Positions 16,291-26,477 are shown, counted from the stretch's first letter. The stretch: DNA of 64,000 nucleotides from Vibrio sp. BS-M-Sm-2 (GCF_041504345.1 NZ_CP167894.1:558001-622000); one strand, 5' to 3'. The notes: a model not told the origin generated them from the sequence alone. Made by a program: numbers and translations.

Positions 16291-16673
16291 TAGGAACAGC
16301 ATTATTTCGTTCACGGAATTGAAGGATTTATATGGAACACCAATCAAATATGGTTTCAAGAAAAGTCCGTGTTTAATATCTCGAACATATTCAAAGATGT
16401 TAAACAAAACGGACTCTTCAAAAAATTTACTTAAAATGAACCTCAACTACCCGTTCATTCATAGAGTGGTATTGTTTGCCTAATTTGGAACAGTTCATGC
16501 CGATTGTACCTGTGTAATTGCCATCTACCCGCTATGTCCATATAAAGAGCCGTTAAGCCAAATGTAATTAGCTTTATATAAGTACTTCTTCATTCATTTT
16601 TTTGATGGCGTTACTCTGGCGATCAACAACCTACCAAATGACCTAAACCTCGATGTCCGTAATATAAAATTGA
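16291..16673. other. 383-base gap without recognisable gene
   Basis: AT-rich stretch between the convergent HD-GYP and LysR genes. Open frames here have poor composition and no Shine-Dalgarno. I see no strong hairpin terminator. Confidence 0.4.
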
Positions 16674-17573
16674 CTATTGAGCATCAGAATTCAATTGAAC
16701 AGCTGTTTTATACAAAGTTTGCCTTAGCTTCTCTTCCAATGCTTGAACACATAGTTTAATGGCGATCGGTGTGTTTGCAGCGAATGGGGTTAACGCATAG
16801 ACCGTGTTAGTTGGCAATTGAAAGTTCGGTATGACATCGACCACCTCATCGGATAGCTGATGAAGGTAGAAATCTGGTATTACACCAATACCAACGCCTG
16901 ATTTGATTAAGGCAAGGCAACTGTGAAAAGAGTTGGTGGTACAGCTGGCTTGCTGTTGGTAGACAAAGTCTTGTTCATTTTGAGAACTAAAGTGATGAGT
17001 CACCTGTTTCCCCTGCCAAGAATTTGCGATGTAAGGGATAGATTCAAGCTCTCTATCTTGCATACCTTCAACACCACACAACACATCTTTGAACTCGCCT
17101 AAGCGCTTCTGCTTAAGGTTACTGTCACGGGAGCTGCCTACTCGAACTGCGAGATCAATATCATGTTCCATGAAATCTAAGTGCTGATCATCACTGATCA
17201 GTTCTGGTTTTAGCTTTGGGTATTGCTTCATTAGCTCTGCAATAACAGGCGCGACCAACAAATCCATTAACGCATTCGGAGCCGTGATTCTAATCCGACC
17301 TTGTGGCTCTTCTAATTCTGCTTTCGCCATATCCCAAGCAGAGTCAGCGATCACGTTGATGTCTTTACAGCTTAGATAAAAACGCTCCCCCATACTGGTC
17401 AGGATCTGTCTCCGCGTTGTTCGTTTAAGAAGTGAGGCGCCTAACTCTTGTTCCAGTATTTTAAGGTGCTGGCTGACGACAGACTTAGATAGTTCAAGCT
17501 TTTCAGCCGCCGCTGATACTGAACCCTGCTCTACAATATGAGCGAAAATAGACATCTGCTTTAGCTTATTCAT
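16674..17573 (-). CDS. LysR-family transcriptional regulator
   Basis: 299 residues. The N-terminal helix-turn-helix (FAHIVEQGSVSAAAEKLELSKSVVSQHLKILEQELGASLLKRTTRR) is a textbook LysR motif with the usual substitutions of the AaeR/DmlR-like branch. It is followed by a periplasmic-binding-fold effector domain (about 90-290). It is divergent from the SnoaL-like gene starting at 17714, the usual arrangement for a LysR regulator and its target. The 140-base spacer holds AT-rich sequence where a T-N11-A site could lie. Effector unknown. Confidence 0.88.
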   Translation of the reverse strand: MNKLKQMSIFAHIVEQGSVSAAAEKLELSKSVVSQHLKILEQELGASLLKRTTRRQILTSMGERFYLSCKDINVIADSAWDMAKAELEEPQGRIRITAPNALMDLLVAPVIAELMKQYPKLKPELISDDQHLDFMEHDIDLAVRVGSSRDSNLKQKRLGEFKDVLCGVEGMQDRELESIPYIANSWQGKQVTHHFSSQNEQDFVYQQQASCTTNSFHSCLALIKSGVGIGVIPDFYLHQLSDEVVDVIPNFQLPTNTVYALTPFAANTPIAIKLCVQALEEKLRQTLYKTAVQLNSDAQ

Positions 17574-17713
17574 TTAATTGTTCTCTTTTTACATACAGTC
17601 TTTTTTATTATCTCTGTTTTTCCATTCAATTTATAGAACTAAACTGAATCCAACTTATCAAGATACCCAAATCAAAACACAGTGTTTGAAAGAAGACTGT
17701 TATGGAGAGAATA

Positions 17714-18088
17714 ATGTTAAACAACCAAATATTAGAAGCATGCAAGCAAGGCATTGACGCATGGCAGAAAGCATTCAACAGCCAAGATGCCAAAGAGTGT
17801 GCAGCTCAATACACTGAAGTATGTGTGATGGAAGCGCGTCCGTTTGGTGTTTTTGAAGGTCGTGAAGCGATTCAAGCATTTTGGCAGAATATTATTGACC
17901 AAGGCTTCAAAGACGTTGATTACACAGACGTGACGTGGGCAGAACACCCAGAAGGCGGCTACATCCTGACTGCAAGCTGGACGATGAACAAGGCATTCGG
18001 TGTCGTGCACCGTGAGCACTGGGCTTTGGAAGGCGATGGCCATGCTCGCCTAGTAAGCGACTACTTTGAAGTTCAAGGCGAACGCTAG
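17714..18088 (+). CDS. SnoaL/NTF2-like small protein
   Basis: 124 residues from the ATG at 17714, which has GGAGAG four bases upstream; the upstream ATG at 17702 contains that Shine-Dalgarno and is less likely. The sequence fits an NTF2-fold SnoaL/DUF4440-like protein: an N-terminal helix with WQKAFNSQDAKECAAQYTE, the FGVFEGREAIQAFWQNIIDQG segment, and beta strands ending in HARLVSDYFEVQ. Members are small isomerase-like or ligand-binding proteins. No substrate can be assigned. Its divergent LysR neighbour is the probable regulator. Confidence 0.75.
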   Translation: MLNNQILEACKQGIDAWQKAFNSQDAKECAAQYTEVCVMEARPFGVFEGREAIQAFWQNIIDQGFKDVDYTDVTWAEHPEGGYILTASWTMNKAFGVVHREHWALEGDGHARLVSDYFEVQGER

Positions 18089-18112
18089 AAGCTCAAGAGT
18101 AAAACAGAAAGC

Positions 18113-18150
18113 AAAAAGCCAGCAGTCCAAATAAGACTGCTGGCTTTTTT
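18113..18150 (+). terminator. Rho-independent terminator after SnoaL-like gene
   Basis: A perfect 11-bp stem, GCCAGCAGTC(C) with its complement, separated by a short AAATAA-type loop and followed by TTTTTT. It lies 25 bases after the stop codon. Confidence 0.85.
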
Positions 18151-18273
18151 AATGTTCACTCTGTCGCCATTTCACTTGATTTGAAGGTGATTGAGTGACT
18201 CTACACAATCACTCAACACGCTCATCATTTCAAATCAAAATGTCTTGTAATACAGAGCAAATACAAGTCAAAG

Positions 18274-19281
18274 TTACAGCGCTGCTTTCTTCGCTTCTGT
18301 AATCCAACCATCGAACGTACTTTGGTTCGCTTTGATCCAACCGTTTACGTGCGCTTCGATATCCGCAGAGCTGTTTTTACCTTTGCTCATCATCATGTTC
18401 TGAGCACTTACATCATTGATGTTAAGTTTGATGATTTCGAAAAGTTTAGCCGCTGATGGGTTGTTCTTAGCAAACTCTTTGTTCGCAATAATGCGCATTG
18501 AGTTCATTTCGAAGCCGTAGTTTTTACCATTAGACAAAGTAGTATCAACATTCGCACGCTCACCTGGTAGTGAAGAGAACGGAACTTCTAGCCATACTAC
18601 ATCTTCGTTAGGCGCCAATACGCCACTCACCCAATAAGGTGTCCACGTGTAGTAAAGGATTGATTCACCTTTCTGGTAACGTGAAATTGTGTCGGCAATG
18701 ATCGCCGCATAGTTACCTTGATTATGAGTTACCGTATCGTCCAGCTTGAATGCCGATAGTTGGTGTTCGATAACCATTTCACAGCCCCAACCTGGGTTAC
18801 AGCCTGTTAGGTCTGCTTTGCCATCACCGTCTGCGTCAAACAGCTTGGCGATTTTTGGATCAGTCAATTGACCAATATTAGTGATGTTGTACTTTTCTGC
18901 CGTTTTCTTATCGATTAGGTAACCTTGAGCGGCACCACTTACATATTGGCCTTCGCGGTAGAATTTGTCATCGCCGCCCGCCATTTTGTATTTATCAGCA
19001 TGAAGCGGGAACCAACCTACCGTTAGGAACGTCGCGTCACCTTTTGCGATAGAGGTGTAACCTACATTGTAATCCACTTCTTGCGTAGATTTCACGTCGT
19101 AGCCAAGCTCTTCAAGAGCGCGGTTAACAATCAACGTTTGGAATGTTTCTTCCGCAACAGACGATTGAACTGGCTGAACTGATACACCTTCACCTGGCAA
19201 GCTTGCTGCCCACACGTTCGTTGATACAGCCAGTGTCGAAACGATGCTAACGGCTAGTTTGCTCTTCCATGAATTATTCAT
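18274..19281 (-). CDS. proX: Glycine betaine/proline ABC transporter substrate-binding protein
   Basis: 335 residues with a signal peptide ending near TNVWA. Periplasmic binding protein of the ProU-type osmoprotectant importer. The aromatic residues that cage quaternary ammonium groups are visible in [18 protein letters not shown] and YTWTPYW, in the same order as in ProX. The two Cys of TGCNPGWGC form the conserved disulphide region. Its start overlaps the end of proW by eight bases. Last gene of the proVWX operon; induced by high osmolarity in relatives. Confidence 0.92.
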   Translation of the reverse strand: MNNSWKSKLAVSIVSTLAVSTNVWAASLPGEGVSVQPVQSSVAEETFQTLIVNRALEELGYDVKSTQEVDYNVGYTSIAKGDATFLTVGWFPLHADKYKMAGGDDKFYREGQYVSGAAQGYLIDKKTAEKYNITNIGQLTDPKIAKLFDADGDGKADLTGCNPGWGCEMVIEHQLSAFKLDDTVTHNQGNYAAIIADTISRYQKGESILYYTWTPYWVSGVLAPNEDVVWLEVPFSSLPGERANVDTTLSNGKNYGFEMNSMRIIANKEFAKNNPSAAKLFEIIKLNINDVSAQNMMMSKGKNSSADIEAHVNGWIKANQSTFDGWITEAKKAAL

Positions 19282-20368
19282 TGGTGTTTTTCCTTAGTTG
19301 TAGTTCTGATTTGTTACCGCGATTTATCGCATTGAGCACAAGAGAAACAGGGCCCATGTGGTACCAGCGTAATTTTGTATTACCTGCATTTACTCCAAGA
19401 ACTTGGGTAATGCGGTCAAGTAGGATTGCGAGAATAACAATGCCTAGGCCACCAACAGCGGCCAATCCCATATCCAGTCGGCCAATACCTCTCAGTACCA
19501 TTTGACCTAATCCACCTACCGCGATCATTGATGCGATAACCACCATCGATAGCGACAACATCAGTGTTTGGTTCACGCCCGCCATGATGGTTGGCAGTGC
19601 AAGTGGTAGTTGAATTCGGTAAAGCATCTGCTTTTTGCTTGCACCGAATGAGTGACCCGCTTCGATCAACTCTTCCGGTACTTGCTGAATACCCAAGATA
19701 GTCAAACGTACAACAGGAGGAAGTGCGAATATGATGGTCACCACCACACCCGGAACGTTACCGATACCAAACAACATTACGATGGGTACAAGATAAACGA
19801 AGGCTGGCGTCGTTTGCATGGCGTCGAGAATTGGGCGTACGAATTTAGCCGCAGTATTACTACGCGCGAGCCATATCCCCATGGGTAAACCAATCAACAG
19901 GCAGAAGAAGACCGACGTCATAACCAGTGAAAGTGTGGTCATCGCTTCAGACCAAGCGCCAATCAAGCCAATGAACGTCAACGATACTGCGGTAGCCACG
20001 CCAAGCTTCAGATTTGAAAACTGCCATGCGACGAGAAACAAGATGATCAACATAAACGGAGCTGGTGTAGACACCAACGCCGTTTCAAATGAACTTAGGA
20101 TGAAATCGATAGGCACACGTATTGCTTGAAATAACGGACGTCCGTGTTCAACTAACCAATTTAATCCAGACTCAACCCAAGTATCAACAGGCAGAACTGC
20201 TTCTGCAAATGGGTTAAGTGGATCAAAAGGTGTCGTTTCGACGGTTTCGCTGCTTAGCCAATCTGCAGATGGTGAAGTATCAGCGGCTTGGCCCCAAGGA
20301 TCACTTGCAGGTTGAGCGGCAGGAGTAGACTGTGACCATGGGTCATTATTTGTTTGTTCAGACGACAT
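19274..20368 (-). CDS. proW: Glycine betaine/proline ABC transporter permease
   Basis: 364 residues. The long hydrophilic Asp/Ser/Gln-rich N terminus ([13 protein letters not shown]) corresponds to the periplasmic tail characteristic of ProW. The permease core follows with several transmembrane helices and the conserved [20 protein letters not shown] and [23 protein letters not shown] segments, near-identical to ProW of enterobacteria. The start ATG has AAGGGGG eight bases upstream. It lies inside the end of proV, out of frame, with a 115-base overlap. Confidence 0.92.
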   Translation of the reverse strand: MSSEQTNNDPWSQSTPAAQPASDPWGQAADTSPSADWLSSETVETTPFDPLNPFAEAVLPVDTWVESGLNWLVEHGRPLFQAIRVPIDFILSSFETALVSTPAPFMLIILFLVAWQFSNLKLGVATAVSLTFIGLIGAWSEAMTTLSLVMTSVFFCLLIGLPMGIWLARSNTAAKFVRPILDAMQTTPAFVYLVPIVMLFGIGNVPGVVVTIIFALPPVVRLTILGIQQVPEELIEAGHSFGASKKQMLYRIQLPLALPTIMAGVNQTLMLSLSMVVIASMIAVGGLGQMVLRGIGRLDMGLAAVGGLGIVILAILLDRITQVLGVNAGNTKLRWYHMGPVSLVLNAINRGNKSELQLRKNTNE

Positions 20369-21561
20369 GATCTATCCCCCTTATCTAATGTTTGTAGCAG
20401 TCGTGACTTAGTCACAACGCCAAAGTAATTACCTTGCTCGTCCACAACAGGAACGGAATAAGGCACACCGCCAACAAGGCCAAGCACATCATTGATTGGT
20501 AAATCAGGGTTCAGCGTTAAACCATCATCGAGCTGCGCGCTGACGAGTGATTTGTTTTCTTTATGGGCTTTACGAAGGGAATCAATAGAGACGATGCCGG
20601 AGTAACGACTGGTCTTCTCAACTACGATGCCGTATTCGCGGTCGTTATCCATCAAAATTTGTAGAGCGGACGCTGGGCCATCGTGTTCTGATTTTTTAAA
20701 TACCGCAGCTGGCTTCTTACGCGCAATGTCTTTCACAGTAAGCACGCTTGCTACGTTTACACCACGGAAAAAAGCTTCGACATAATCGTTAGCTGGGTTA
20801 TTAAGAATATCGTCTGGAGTACCTACTTGAACCACTTCGCCATTTTGCATAATTGCAATTCGGTCACCGATACGCATCGCTTCATCCAAATCATGCGAGA
20901 TGAAAACAATGGTTCGTTTATCGTCATTTTGCAGGCGAATAAGCTCATCTTGCATTTCAGTACGAATCAAAGGATCGAGTGCAGAAAAGGCTTCGTCCAT
21001 TAACAGAATATCAGGGTCGCAAGCTAGAGCACGAGCCAAACCAACACGCTGCTTCATACCGCCAGACAATTCATCAGGGTAAGATTCTGAATACGCGCCA
21101 AGACCTACTCGCTCTAACGCTTCGAATGCTGACTGTTTTCGCTTATCGACTTCAACACCCGCTAGCTCAAGACCAAACGCGGCATTTTCAATTACTGTCA
21201 TGTGAGGCATCAATGCGAAGTTTTGGAAAACCATTGAGATGTTGTTGCGGCGGACTTCGCGGAGTTCATCTTCTGAGATGTGGGCAATGTCTTTGCCTCG
21301 AAGAAACACATTACCTTTGGTAGGTTCAATCAAGCGATTAAGAAGGCGTACTAGGGTTGATTTGCCAGATCCTGACAGTCCCATTATTACGAAAATCTCG
21401 CCTTCTTGAATACTAAGAGAAACATCGTTAACGCCAATCGTTAAACCTGTTTCTTCGAAAACTTTATCTTTGTTCGCGCCTTCATTAATCATTGTAAAAG
21501 CACGGTCGGTGTCTTCACCAAACACCTTGTACAGTCCCTTAACTTCCAGTATGGGATCCAT
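20254..21561 (-). CDS. proV: Glycine betaine/proline ABC transporter ATPase
   Basis: 435 residues. ABC ATPase with Walker A GLSGSGKS, signature [15 protein letters not shown], Walker [14 protein letters not shown] and the switch His in [10 protein letters not shown]. Two CBS-type regions follow (about 280-400: [52 protein letters not shown]). These sense ionic strength in the family. The normal family length is about 400. The last 35 or so residues (after LDKGDRS) are read out of frame through the start of proW and look non-conserved, so the ancestral stop has probably been lost. First gene of the operon; GGAAGGATT precedes its start. Confidence 0.9.
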   Translation of the reverse strand: MDPILEVKGLYKVFGEDTDRAFTMINEGANKDKVFEETGLTIGVNDVSLSIQEGEIFVIMGLSGSGKSTLVRLLNRLIEPTKGNVFLRGKDIAHISEDELREVRRNNISMVFQNFALMPHMTVIENAAFGLELAGVEVDKRKQSAFEALERVGLGAYSESYPDELSGGMKQRVGLARALACDPDILLMDEAFSALDPLIRTEMQDELIRLQNDDKRTIVFISHDLDEAMRIGDRIAIMQNGEVVQVGTPDDILNNPANDYVEAFFRGVNVASVLTVKDIARKKPAAVFKKSEHDGPASALQILMDNDREYGIVVEKTSRYSGIVSIDSLRKAHKENKSLVSAQLDDGLTLNPDLPINDVLGLVGGVPYSVPVVDEQGNYFGVVTKSRLLQTLDKGDRSCRLNKQIMTHGHSLLLPLNLQVILGAKPLILHHLQIG

Positions 21562-21580
21562 GTAATCTAATCCTTCCTCA

Positions 21581-21611
21581 GTTATTTAAACTTAAAAATG
21601 GTTATTTAAAC
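21581..21611. promoter_or_regulatory. two GTTATTTAAAC direct repeats in the proV leader
   Basis: Identical 11-mers GTTATTTAAAC at 21581-21591 and 21601-21611, 20 bases (two helical turns) apart, 20-50 bases upstream of the proV start. Each has dyad ends (GTT...AAC). This spacing is typical of a dimeric repressor site. The binding protein is unknown. Confidence 0.4.
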
Positions 21612-22202
21612 CCGAAAAACGATTAGCACTCTAAGTAATTAACAAGTGTAAATCAAGGAGCTTCGTTCGGCAAAGAAAGGAGATAACCAGAAACCACACC
21701 AATAACGCCAAGTTCAAAAAACAAGCCAATACACGACAAGATATTGATAATTAAAAGAATAAATCAAACAAACATACGACCAATATTATGTATTGCTTAC
21801 TCATAGATTATTGAATATTAATTTTACATTAGAGCAATTAATAGGCTGGATGAACCAAGAAAACCCACAATTAGTTCGTGCACAAATAATTCGAATACAA
21901 ACTATTTATTAAGCTTTCATGGCGTTTCAGAGGCGAAAGTTCATTCGGCAACAAAGCTAAAATCTACTCTCAATCTCTACCTAAACACCAAAGGTCAACC
22001 GGCTAAAGTCAGCGAGTCTAAATCAACTTTTTCAACCAAGAATTTTAATACACCACACCAACTGTGATACTTGCTGCAAACTCTCAATTGGTGATTACCT
22101 AAGCTGGACATCAACTTGTAGAGTGCTCATTGCTGAGCCATTCTTTATAAAAGAAATAAACATTTTCCCGTGACGAAATAGAGAAAAAGACAAGGAATTC
22201 GA
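21612..22202. other. 591-base AT-rich gap upstream of proVWX
   Basis: No gene seen. It must carry the leftward proV promoter and the rightward promoter of the HAD phosphatase (AAGGAATTCGA ribosome site just before 22203). No riboswitch or strong terminator recognised. Confidence 0.4.
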
Positions 22203-22940
22203 ATGATAAAAATGTTGGTGTGTGACTTTGACGGTACGCTTGATGGTGGTTCATCTCACGGTGTTAACCAGTTGTTTGATTACCTCACAGAGCAACCTGA
22301 TATCCGCTTTATCATAGCGACGGGAAGAACATTACCTTCGATTCGAGTGGGTTTAGAATCGGATAACTACCCGAAACCACACAGTATTATTAGCGATGTG
22401 GGCACGAAAATTCATCATGTTCATTCCCAAAAACCAGACCATGTTTGGCATAACCAACTGGAAGCTTCTTGGAACAAATCAAAGGTAGAGACGGCTCTCG
22501 CACCACTTGATTTTATGGGTGAGCGCTTCGAAAACCATCAAGGTGATTACAAGATTACTTTTGAAGGGAAACTGTCTGATCCTCAACATGAGTTGATCGA
22601 ATCAAGTTTGGAATCGCACGGATTGGATGTACATCTCACCTACTCTCACGACTGGTATCTGGACATCACCCCGAAGGGCGTCAATAAGGCTACCGCGATT
22701 CATCATCTGCTCAAACAACATGATTTGAGCGTTGCGGAAGTGTGCGTAGCGGGTGATTCTGCTAACGACACCTCGATGCTCACCATTGAGGGCGTAAACT
22801 CGATATTGGTCGCTAATCATTATCCTGAGGTTGCTCACCTATCGGATAGAGACAACGTATACACGAGTAGAGCAACACACGCTGAGGGTGTGTTAGAAGG
22901 CCTTAAATACTGGCAAGGGCGTGCGTCGAGTATCCGATAA
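22203..22940 (+). CDS. HAD-superfamily hydrolase, sucrose-phosphatase-like (Cof-type IIB)
   Basis: 245 residues. HAD motif I CDFDGTLDGG with the nucleophile Asp8 and acid/base Asp10, motif II in FIIATGRTLPSI, a Lys in TPKGVNKATAI, and motif IV GDSANDTSML binding Mg2+. The cap (about 85-165) sits between motifs II and III as in type IIB enzymes such as sucrose-6-phosphate phosphatase. It likely dephosphorylates a sugar phosphate in the cytoplasm. No sucrose-phosphate synthase gene is nearby, so the substrate is open. Monocistronic. Confidence 0.8.
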   Translation: MIKMLVCDFDGTLDGGSSHGVNQLFDYLTEQPDIRFIIATGRTLPSIRVGLESDNYPKPHSIISDVGTKIHHVHSQKPDHVWHNQLEASWNKSKVETALAPLDFMGERFENHQGDYKITFEGKLSDPQHELIESSLESHGLDVHLTYSHDWYLDITPKGVNKATAIHHLLKQHDLSVAEVCVAGDSANDTSMLTIEGVNSILVANHYPEVAHLSDRDNVYTSRATHAEGVLEGLKYWQGRASSIR

Positions 22941-22989
22941 ACGCCAGTTCGCCATTAACAACAGATTAGAATCAAACAGGCTTCTAGCC

Positions 22990-23202
22990 CTACTTCCAGC
23001 CTGGGAGCCAATTTTGATTATCAGTAAGCTCTCGCCAATTGATGTTTTCTTCTCGTTTAGTCATTACTGCCTCTATCATGCAGCGCACTACTTCCCCTTC
23101 ATCAAATTCAACTTCTGTGACCATAAAGTGCTTTTCTTTCTTCAAAGGGCTAACGGCCGTCCATTTACTGCGAAGTAGTTTCTTTGGATTGATTCGATTC
23201 AT
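22990..23202 (-). CDS. Small conserved Trp-rich protein (TIGR02450 family)
   Basis: 70 residues beginning NRINPKKLLRSKWTAVSP and ending NWRELTDNQNWLPGWK. This matches the short Trp-rich family named TIGR02450 by its INPKKLLxSKWTAV opening and closing W..GW. Function unknown in the family. It is convergent with the HAD gene. No signal peptide or membrane segment. Confidence 0.75.
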   Translation of the reverse strand: MNRINPKKLLRSKWTAVSPLKKEKHFMVTEVEFDEGEVVRCMIEAVMTKREENINWRELTDNQNWLPGWK

Positions 23203-23378
23203 TGGTTCTGTCCTGTCTTAGTTTTTTAATACTTTATCTATAATCCTCAAAGAGTTAAAAAGATCACTTCAAGTTTAAAAAGCCCACGATTCAAACCCAG
23301 GTAAGTCATAACTAAAATCAATAAAACAAATCGTAAACTCGATACAATAGTTGTCACCAGAACAGAAACCTACTTCCC

Positions 23379-23654
23379 ATGAGCCAAACAGAATTCCAAC
23401 AAAAAATAGCGAGTTTCACTGCCATCGAACAAGCGCTTGATTACTTTGAGATTGGCTTTGATAGCAAGTTCATCGATCAAAACAGAATCGAGCTCGTTAA
23501 ACGATTTAATGGTTATCTGATTCTTGCGAAACCTGATGATTGGTTTTCTGGACGAAGGGCATTGAAAAACGCTTATTGCAAGGTGCAACGTAGCAAGTTA
23601 GATCGCCACACACGTTCTGCCTGTCGCGGGTGTACGACTTGCCAGCGCCGATAG
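23379..23654 (+). CDS. NifW-like small protein
   Basis: 91 residues. The middle (DYFEIGFDSKFIDQNRIELVKRFNGYL) has the spacing of the NifW nitrogenase-stabilising family, where a FDFF..PYDP..V..NRLHIL.RF..YL pattern occurs. A later ALKNAYCKVQRS helix and a Cys-rich basic tail (ACRGCTTCQRR) follow. The CxxC-type tail could bind a metal. No nif gene occurs in the window, so the role is probably different from nitrogenase protection. Stand-alone gene; assignment tentative. Confidence 0.5.
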   Translation: MSQTEFQQKIASFTAIEQALDYFEIGFDSKFIDQNRIELVKRFNGYLILAKPDDWFSGRRALKNAYCKVQRSKLDRHTRSACRGCTTCQRR

Positions 23655-23790
23655 ATTGAAAGTAATTGTTCAAAATAGACAACTAAAAAGTAGATAGTTG
23701 AAATAACATCTCATTACGATTTAGTTAGTGGTTTGCTCGAAAAAAAGTGTGCTAGTCTTACGGCAACTCAACTACGAGATAAAAACTACA

Positions 23791-24915
23791 ATGAAAATTT
23801 TCAGCAATTTCGAAAGCGGCAACATTCACGTCGTTTCAGCAGATTCACCACAAAACATTCAACTGACTATCCCAGCAGACAACCAGACTGAAATCTCTCA
23901 GTGGTTTCACTTCCGTTTAGAAAGCGATGCTCAACAAGCACACCACTTTGAAATCGGCCAACTGGCAACGTCTGCATACCCTGAAGGCTGGAAAGATTAC
24001 GATGTGGTTGCATCGTATGACCGTGAAGAGTGGTTCCGTATCCCATCTCAATTCGATGGCGACACACTAAGCTTTGATATCATTCCAGAGCACGATTCAA
24101 TGTACTTCGCGTACTTCGCACCGTACTCATATGATCGTCATCAAGATCTTCTGCACAGTGCTCAAACGCACCCGGCTTGTAAGCTTGAAACTCTGGGTCA
24201 TACGCTAGACAACAACGACATCACTTTGCTAACTATCGGCGAGCCAAGTGAAGAGAAGAAAAATATCTGGGTTATTGGTCGCCAACACCCTGGCGAGACT
24301 ATGGCTGAATGGTTGATCGAAGGTCTACTTCAACGTCTACTCGATGAGACAGACACAGTGGGTCGTTCACTATTAGACAGCGTTGTATTCCGTGTTGTGC
24401 CTAACATGAACCCAGATGGCAGCATCCGTGGCCACCTGCGCACCAACGCGATCGGCGTTAACCTAAACCGTGAATGGCAGTCACCTTCTATGGAACGCAG
24501 CCCTGAGGTTTTCCTTGTACGTGAGCGCATGCTAGAAACTGGCGTTGACCTATGTCTAGACATTCACGGCGATGAAGCGATTCCATATAACTTTGTTGCT
24601 GGTAGCGAAGGCACACCTTCATACAATGAGCGTATTGCTAAATTAGAGAACCACTTCAAGCAAGCGCTACTGACGATCACGCCAGAGTTCCAAGATGAGT
24701 TTGGTTACGACAAAGACGAACCAGGCAAAGCGAACATGACCGTTGGTACAAACTGGATTGGCGAGCAGTTCAAGTGTTTGGCTTACACGGTTGAGATGCC
24801 ATTTAAAGATCACATCAGCCACGCTGACGAACTTTACGGCTGGTCGCCAGAGCGTAGTGCCGCATTTGGGCACGACATGCTAGCAGCAGTTTGGGCAACA
24901 GTAGACGAGCTATAG
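23791..24915 (+). CDS. M14-family zinc carboxypeptidase
   Basis: 374 residues from the ATG at 23791; the frame is open further upstream to 23728 but that part reads like leader sequence. The N-terminal domain (about 1-130) is beta-rich. The catalytic M14 fold follows, with the zinc-binding HxxE in RQHPGETMAEW, the NMNPDGSIRGHLRTN segment, NLNREW, and the third ligand His in LDIHGDEAIPYNF. The catalytic Glu is likely the one in YTVEMPFKD. No signal peptide, so it belongs to the cytosolic carboxypeptidase-like group. Substrate unknown. Followed by a terminator. Confidence 0.85.
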   Translation: MKIFSNFESGNIHVVSADSPQNIQLTIPADNQTEISQWFHFRLESDAQQAHHFEIGQLATSAYPEGWKDYDVVASYDREEWFRIPSQFDGDTLSFDIIPEHDSMYFAYFAPYSYDRHQDLLHSAQTHPACKLETLGHTLDNNDITLLTIGEPSEEKKNIWVIGRQHPGETMAEWLIEGLLQRLLDETDTVGRSLLDSVVFRVVPNMNPDGSIRGHLRTNAIGVNLNREWQSPSMERSPEVFLVRERMLETGVDLCLDIHGDEAIPYNFVAGSEGTPSYNERIAKLENHFKQALLTITPEFQDEFGYDKDEPGKANMTVGTNWIGEQFKCLAYTVEMPFKDHISHADELYGWSPERSAAFGHDMLAAVWATVDEL

Positions 24916-24964
24916 ATTAGCCATGCTCTTTATTTGACTCTCTATCTAGTTTGGTCAATATAAC

Positions 24965-24998
24965 AAAGCCCAGCACTTATGAAAGTGCTGGGCTTTTT
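24965..24998 (+). terminator. Rho-independent terminator after carboxypeptidase gene
   Basis: AAAGCCCAGCACTT-ATGA-AAGTGCTGGGCTTTTT; a 14-bp perfect stem plus T-run. It may also serve the opposite strand. Confidence 0.85.
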
Positions 24999-25052
24999 AA
25001 TCTCTGCTTAGAATAAGCTATTTGCGCCTTAAGGAACTTACGTCAGCCGCTT

Positions 25053-25409
25053 TTAAGCCACTCTCAGGCTTGCAAAAAATACCGGGTATCTTTGCCTAAT
25101 ATGCCTTTGTTCAGACACCATATCTTTGAAGCTGGGGCCTTGTGATAACTGAACGATCACTTCATCGCCCTCTTGTCTCAATACAGCACCACTAATATCG
25201 ACACTGTTGTTGTCATGCAGCCTCAAGGTGCCGGCCATTGAAAAGCCACGATAAACCGGAATGATGTTGCGCATCATCAGGCGTACACCTTTTTCAGACA
25301 CTTCACTGACATGAAAAAGCTCATCCTTAATTCGCATCACCGGGCGTGCCTTTTGAGGGTACTTTAAGCGGTAATATTTGCGTTTCTGGGTGAATGAATC
25401 TTCACGCAT
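25053..25409 (-). CDS. PilZ-domain protein
   Basis: 118 residues. KRKYYRLKYP near the N terminus supplies the Arg-rich RxxxR-type c-di-GMP-binding motif. VSEVSEKGVRL fits the second PilZ motif (D/N)xSxxG, although Glu replaces the usual Asp/Asn, which may weaken binding. GGAGTCATTA precedes the ATG. A single-domain cytoplasmic receptor candidate that could link c-di-GMP levels to a surface or motility output. Binding not certain because of the changed motif residue. Confidence 0.7.
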   Translation of the reverse strand: MREDSFTQKRKYYRLKYPQKARPVMRIKDELFHVSEVSEKGVRLMMRNIIPVYRGFSMAGTLRLHDNNSVDISGAVLRQEGDEVIVQLSQGPSFKDMVSEQRHIRQRYPVFFASLRVA

Positions 25410-25641
25410 TAATGACTCCCTGTCTCTGTTATTCGGTCAAGCAATAAACTTTAGCTTCAATTGGTTTCAAACAAACACATTCACCAAATTAATAGCTGAT
25501 TATTATATCGACTTACCGGGATAATACTTTAGAGATTTATACAGAGAAACAAGGATTGCTTAGCATTCAGTAGAAAATGAGAACTGAGACGGAAATCAGA
25601 ACTGAACCGATAGCTAAATAGCCAATTCTTCACGTCGCCCC

Positions 25642-26268
25642 CTAAAGCTGAAACAACGCCAACTGGATGCTGAAGCCCACGAATAGAACACCACAAACGA
25701 TGTTCATCATTTGTGAGGTTCGCTTTTGAACCAACAAGCGCTTAAACGTATCCGCCATTAAGATCACAACCAAGAACCACATCGATACCACTGACGCCTG
25801 AATCCCACCAAGCATGAGACTGTCTGCCACAATCGCATTTTTTGAAACAAATTGAGGAAATATAGAAAGATAAAACAGGACGATTTTAGGATTCAGAAGA
25901 TTAGTAAGGAGCCCTTTGAAAAATTGGTTATATAACTTACTTCCCGATGCACTTACCACAGAAAGTACGCCCTCTTGAGCGCGCAGTGCCGCACGAAAAT
26001 GGTTATACCCAAGCCAGACAAGATACAAAACCCCAGCCCATTTTAGCCCTTCAAAGGCCATGGGGGTGTTCGACAGTAACAGACTTATGCCGTTGGCCGA
26101 GATAAAGGCATGAAAAAAGAAACCACATGACACGCCCAACACGTTCACAAATGCGAACAGCTTCCTTTGAGTTAAGGCTGTGCTTAATACCAATAAAGCA
26201 TTAGGCCCCGGAATAATGGCAATAAAAAACACGATAACAATAAACAGCCAGATACTGTCCCAACTCAT
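25642..26268 (-). CDS. LysE/RhtB-family amino-acid exporter
   Basis: 208 residues with about six transmembrane helices. The family hallmark PGPNALLVLSTALTQ lies near residue 20, followed by GVSCGFFFHAF and the NLLNPKIVLFYLSIFPQF segment typical of RhtB/LeuE-like exporters. It would extrude amino acids or their derivatives across the inner membrane. Substrate cannot be deduced. Monocistronic; divergent from the helicase gene. Confidence 0.88.
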   Translation of the reverse strand: MSWDSIWLFIVIVFFIAIIPGPNALLVLSTALTQRKLFAFVNVLGVSCGFFFHAFISANGISLLLSNTPMAFEGLKWAGVLYLVWLGYNHFRAALRAQEGVLSVVSASGSKLYNQFFKGLLTNLLNPKIVLFYLSIFPQFVSKNAIVADSLMLGGIQASVVSMWFLVVILMADTFKRLLVQKRTSQMMNIVCGVLFVGFSIQLALFQL

Positions 26269-26477
26269 TTCGATCTCATTTCATGAACATTTTTAGGGCG
26301 GACATTGTACGTCCATTCATTGCCATTACAATATGACAAACGCTTAATTATCACGTATGGCTAACATATATAATTCGCGCGTATAATCAATACGTTTATC
26401 GTGTAACGTACAAAACTGATTCTCTAACATTTGCAGCCCTGTTAGACTCCACATCCCTTTTGATACTTGGTTCATTT

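Noticed and set aside
16217..16483. 88-codon frame after the HD-GYP gene
   Set aside because: Mostly overlaps the HD-GYP gene in another frame; Ser/Lys/Asn-rich composition, no ribosome site, no family resemblance.
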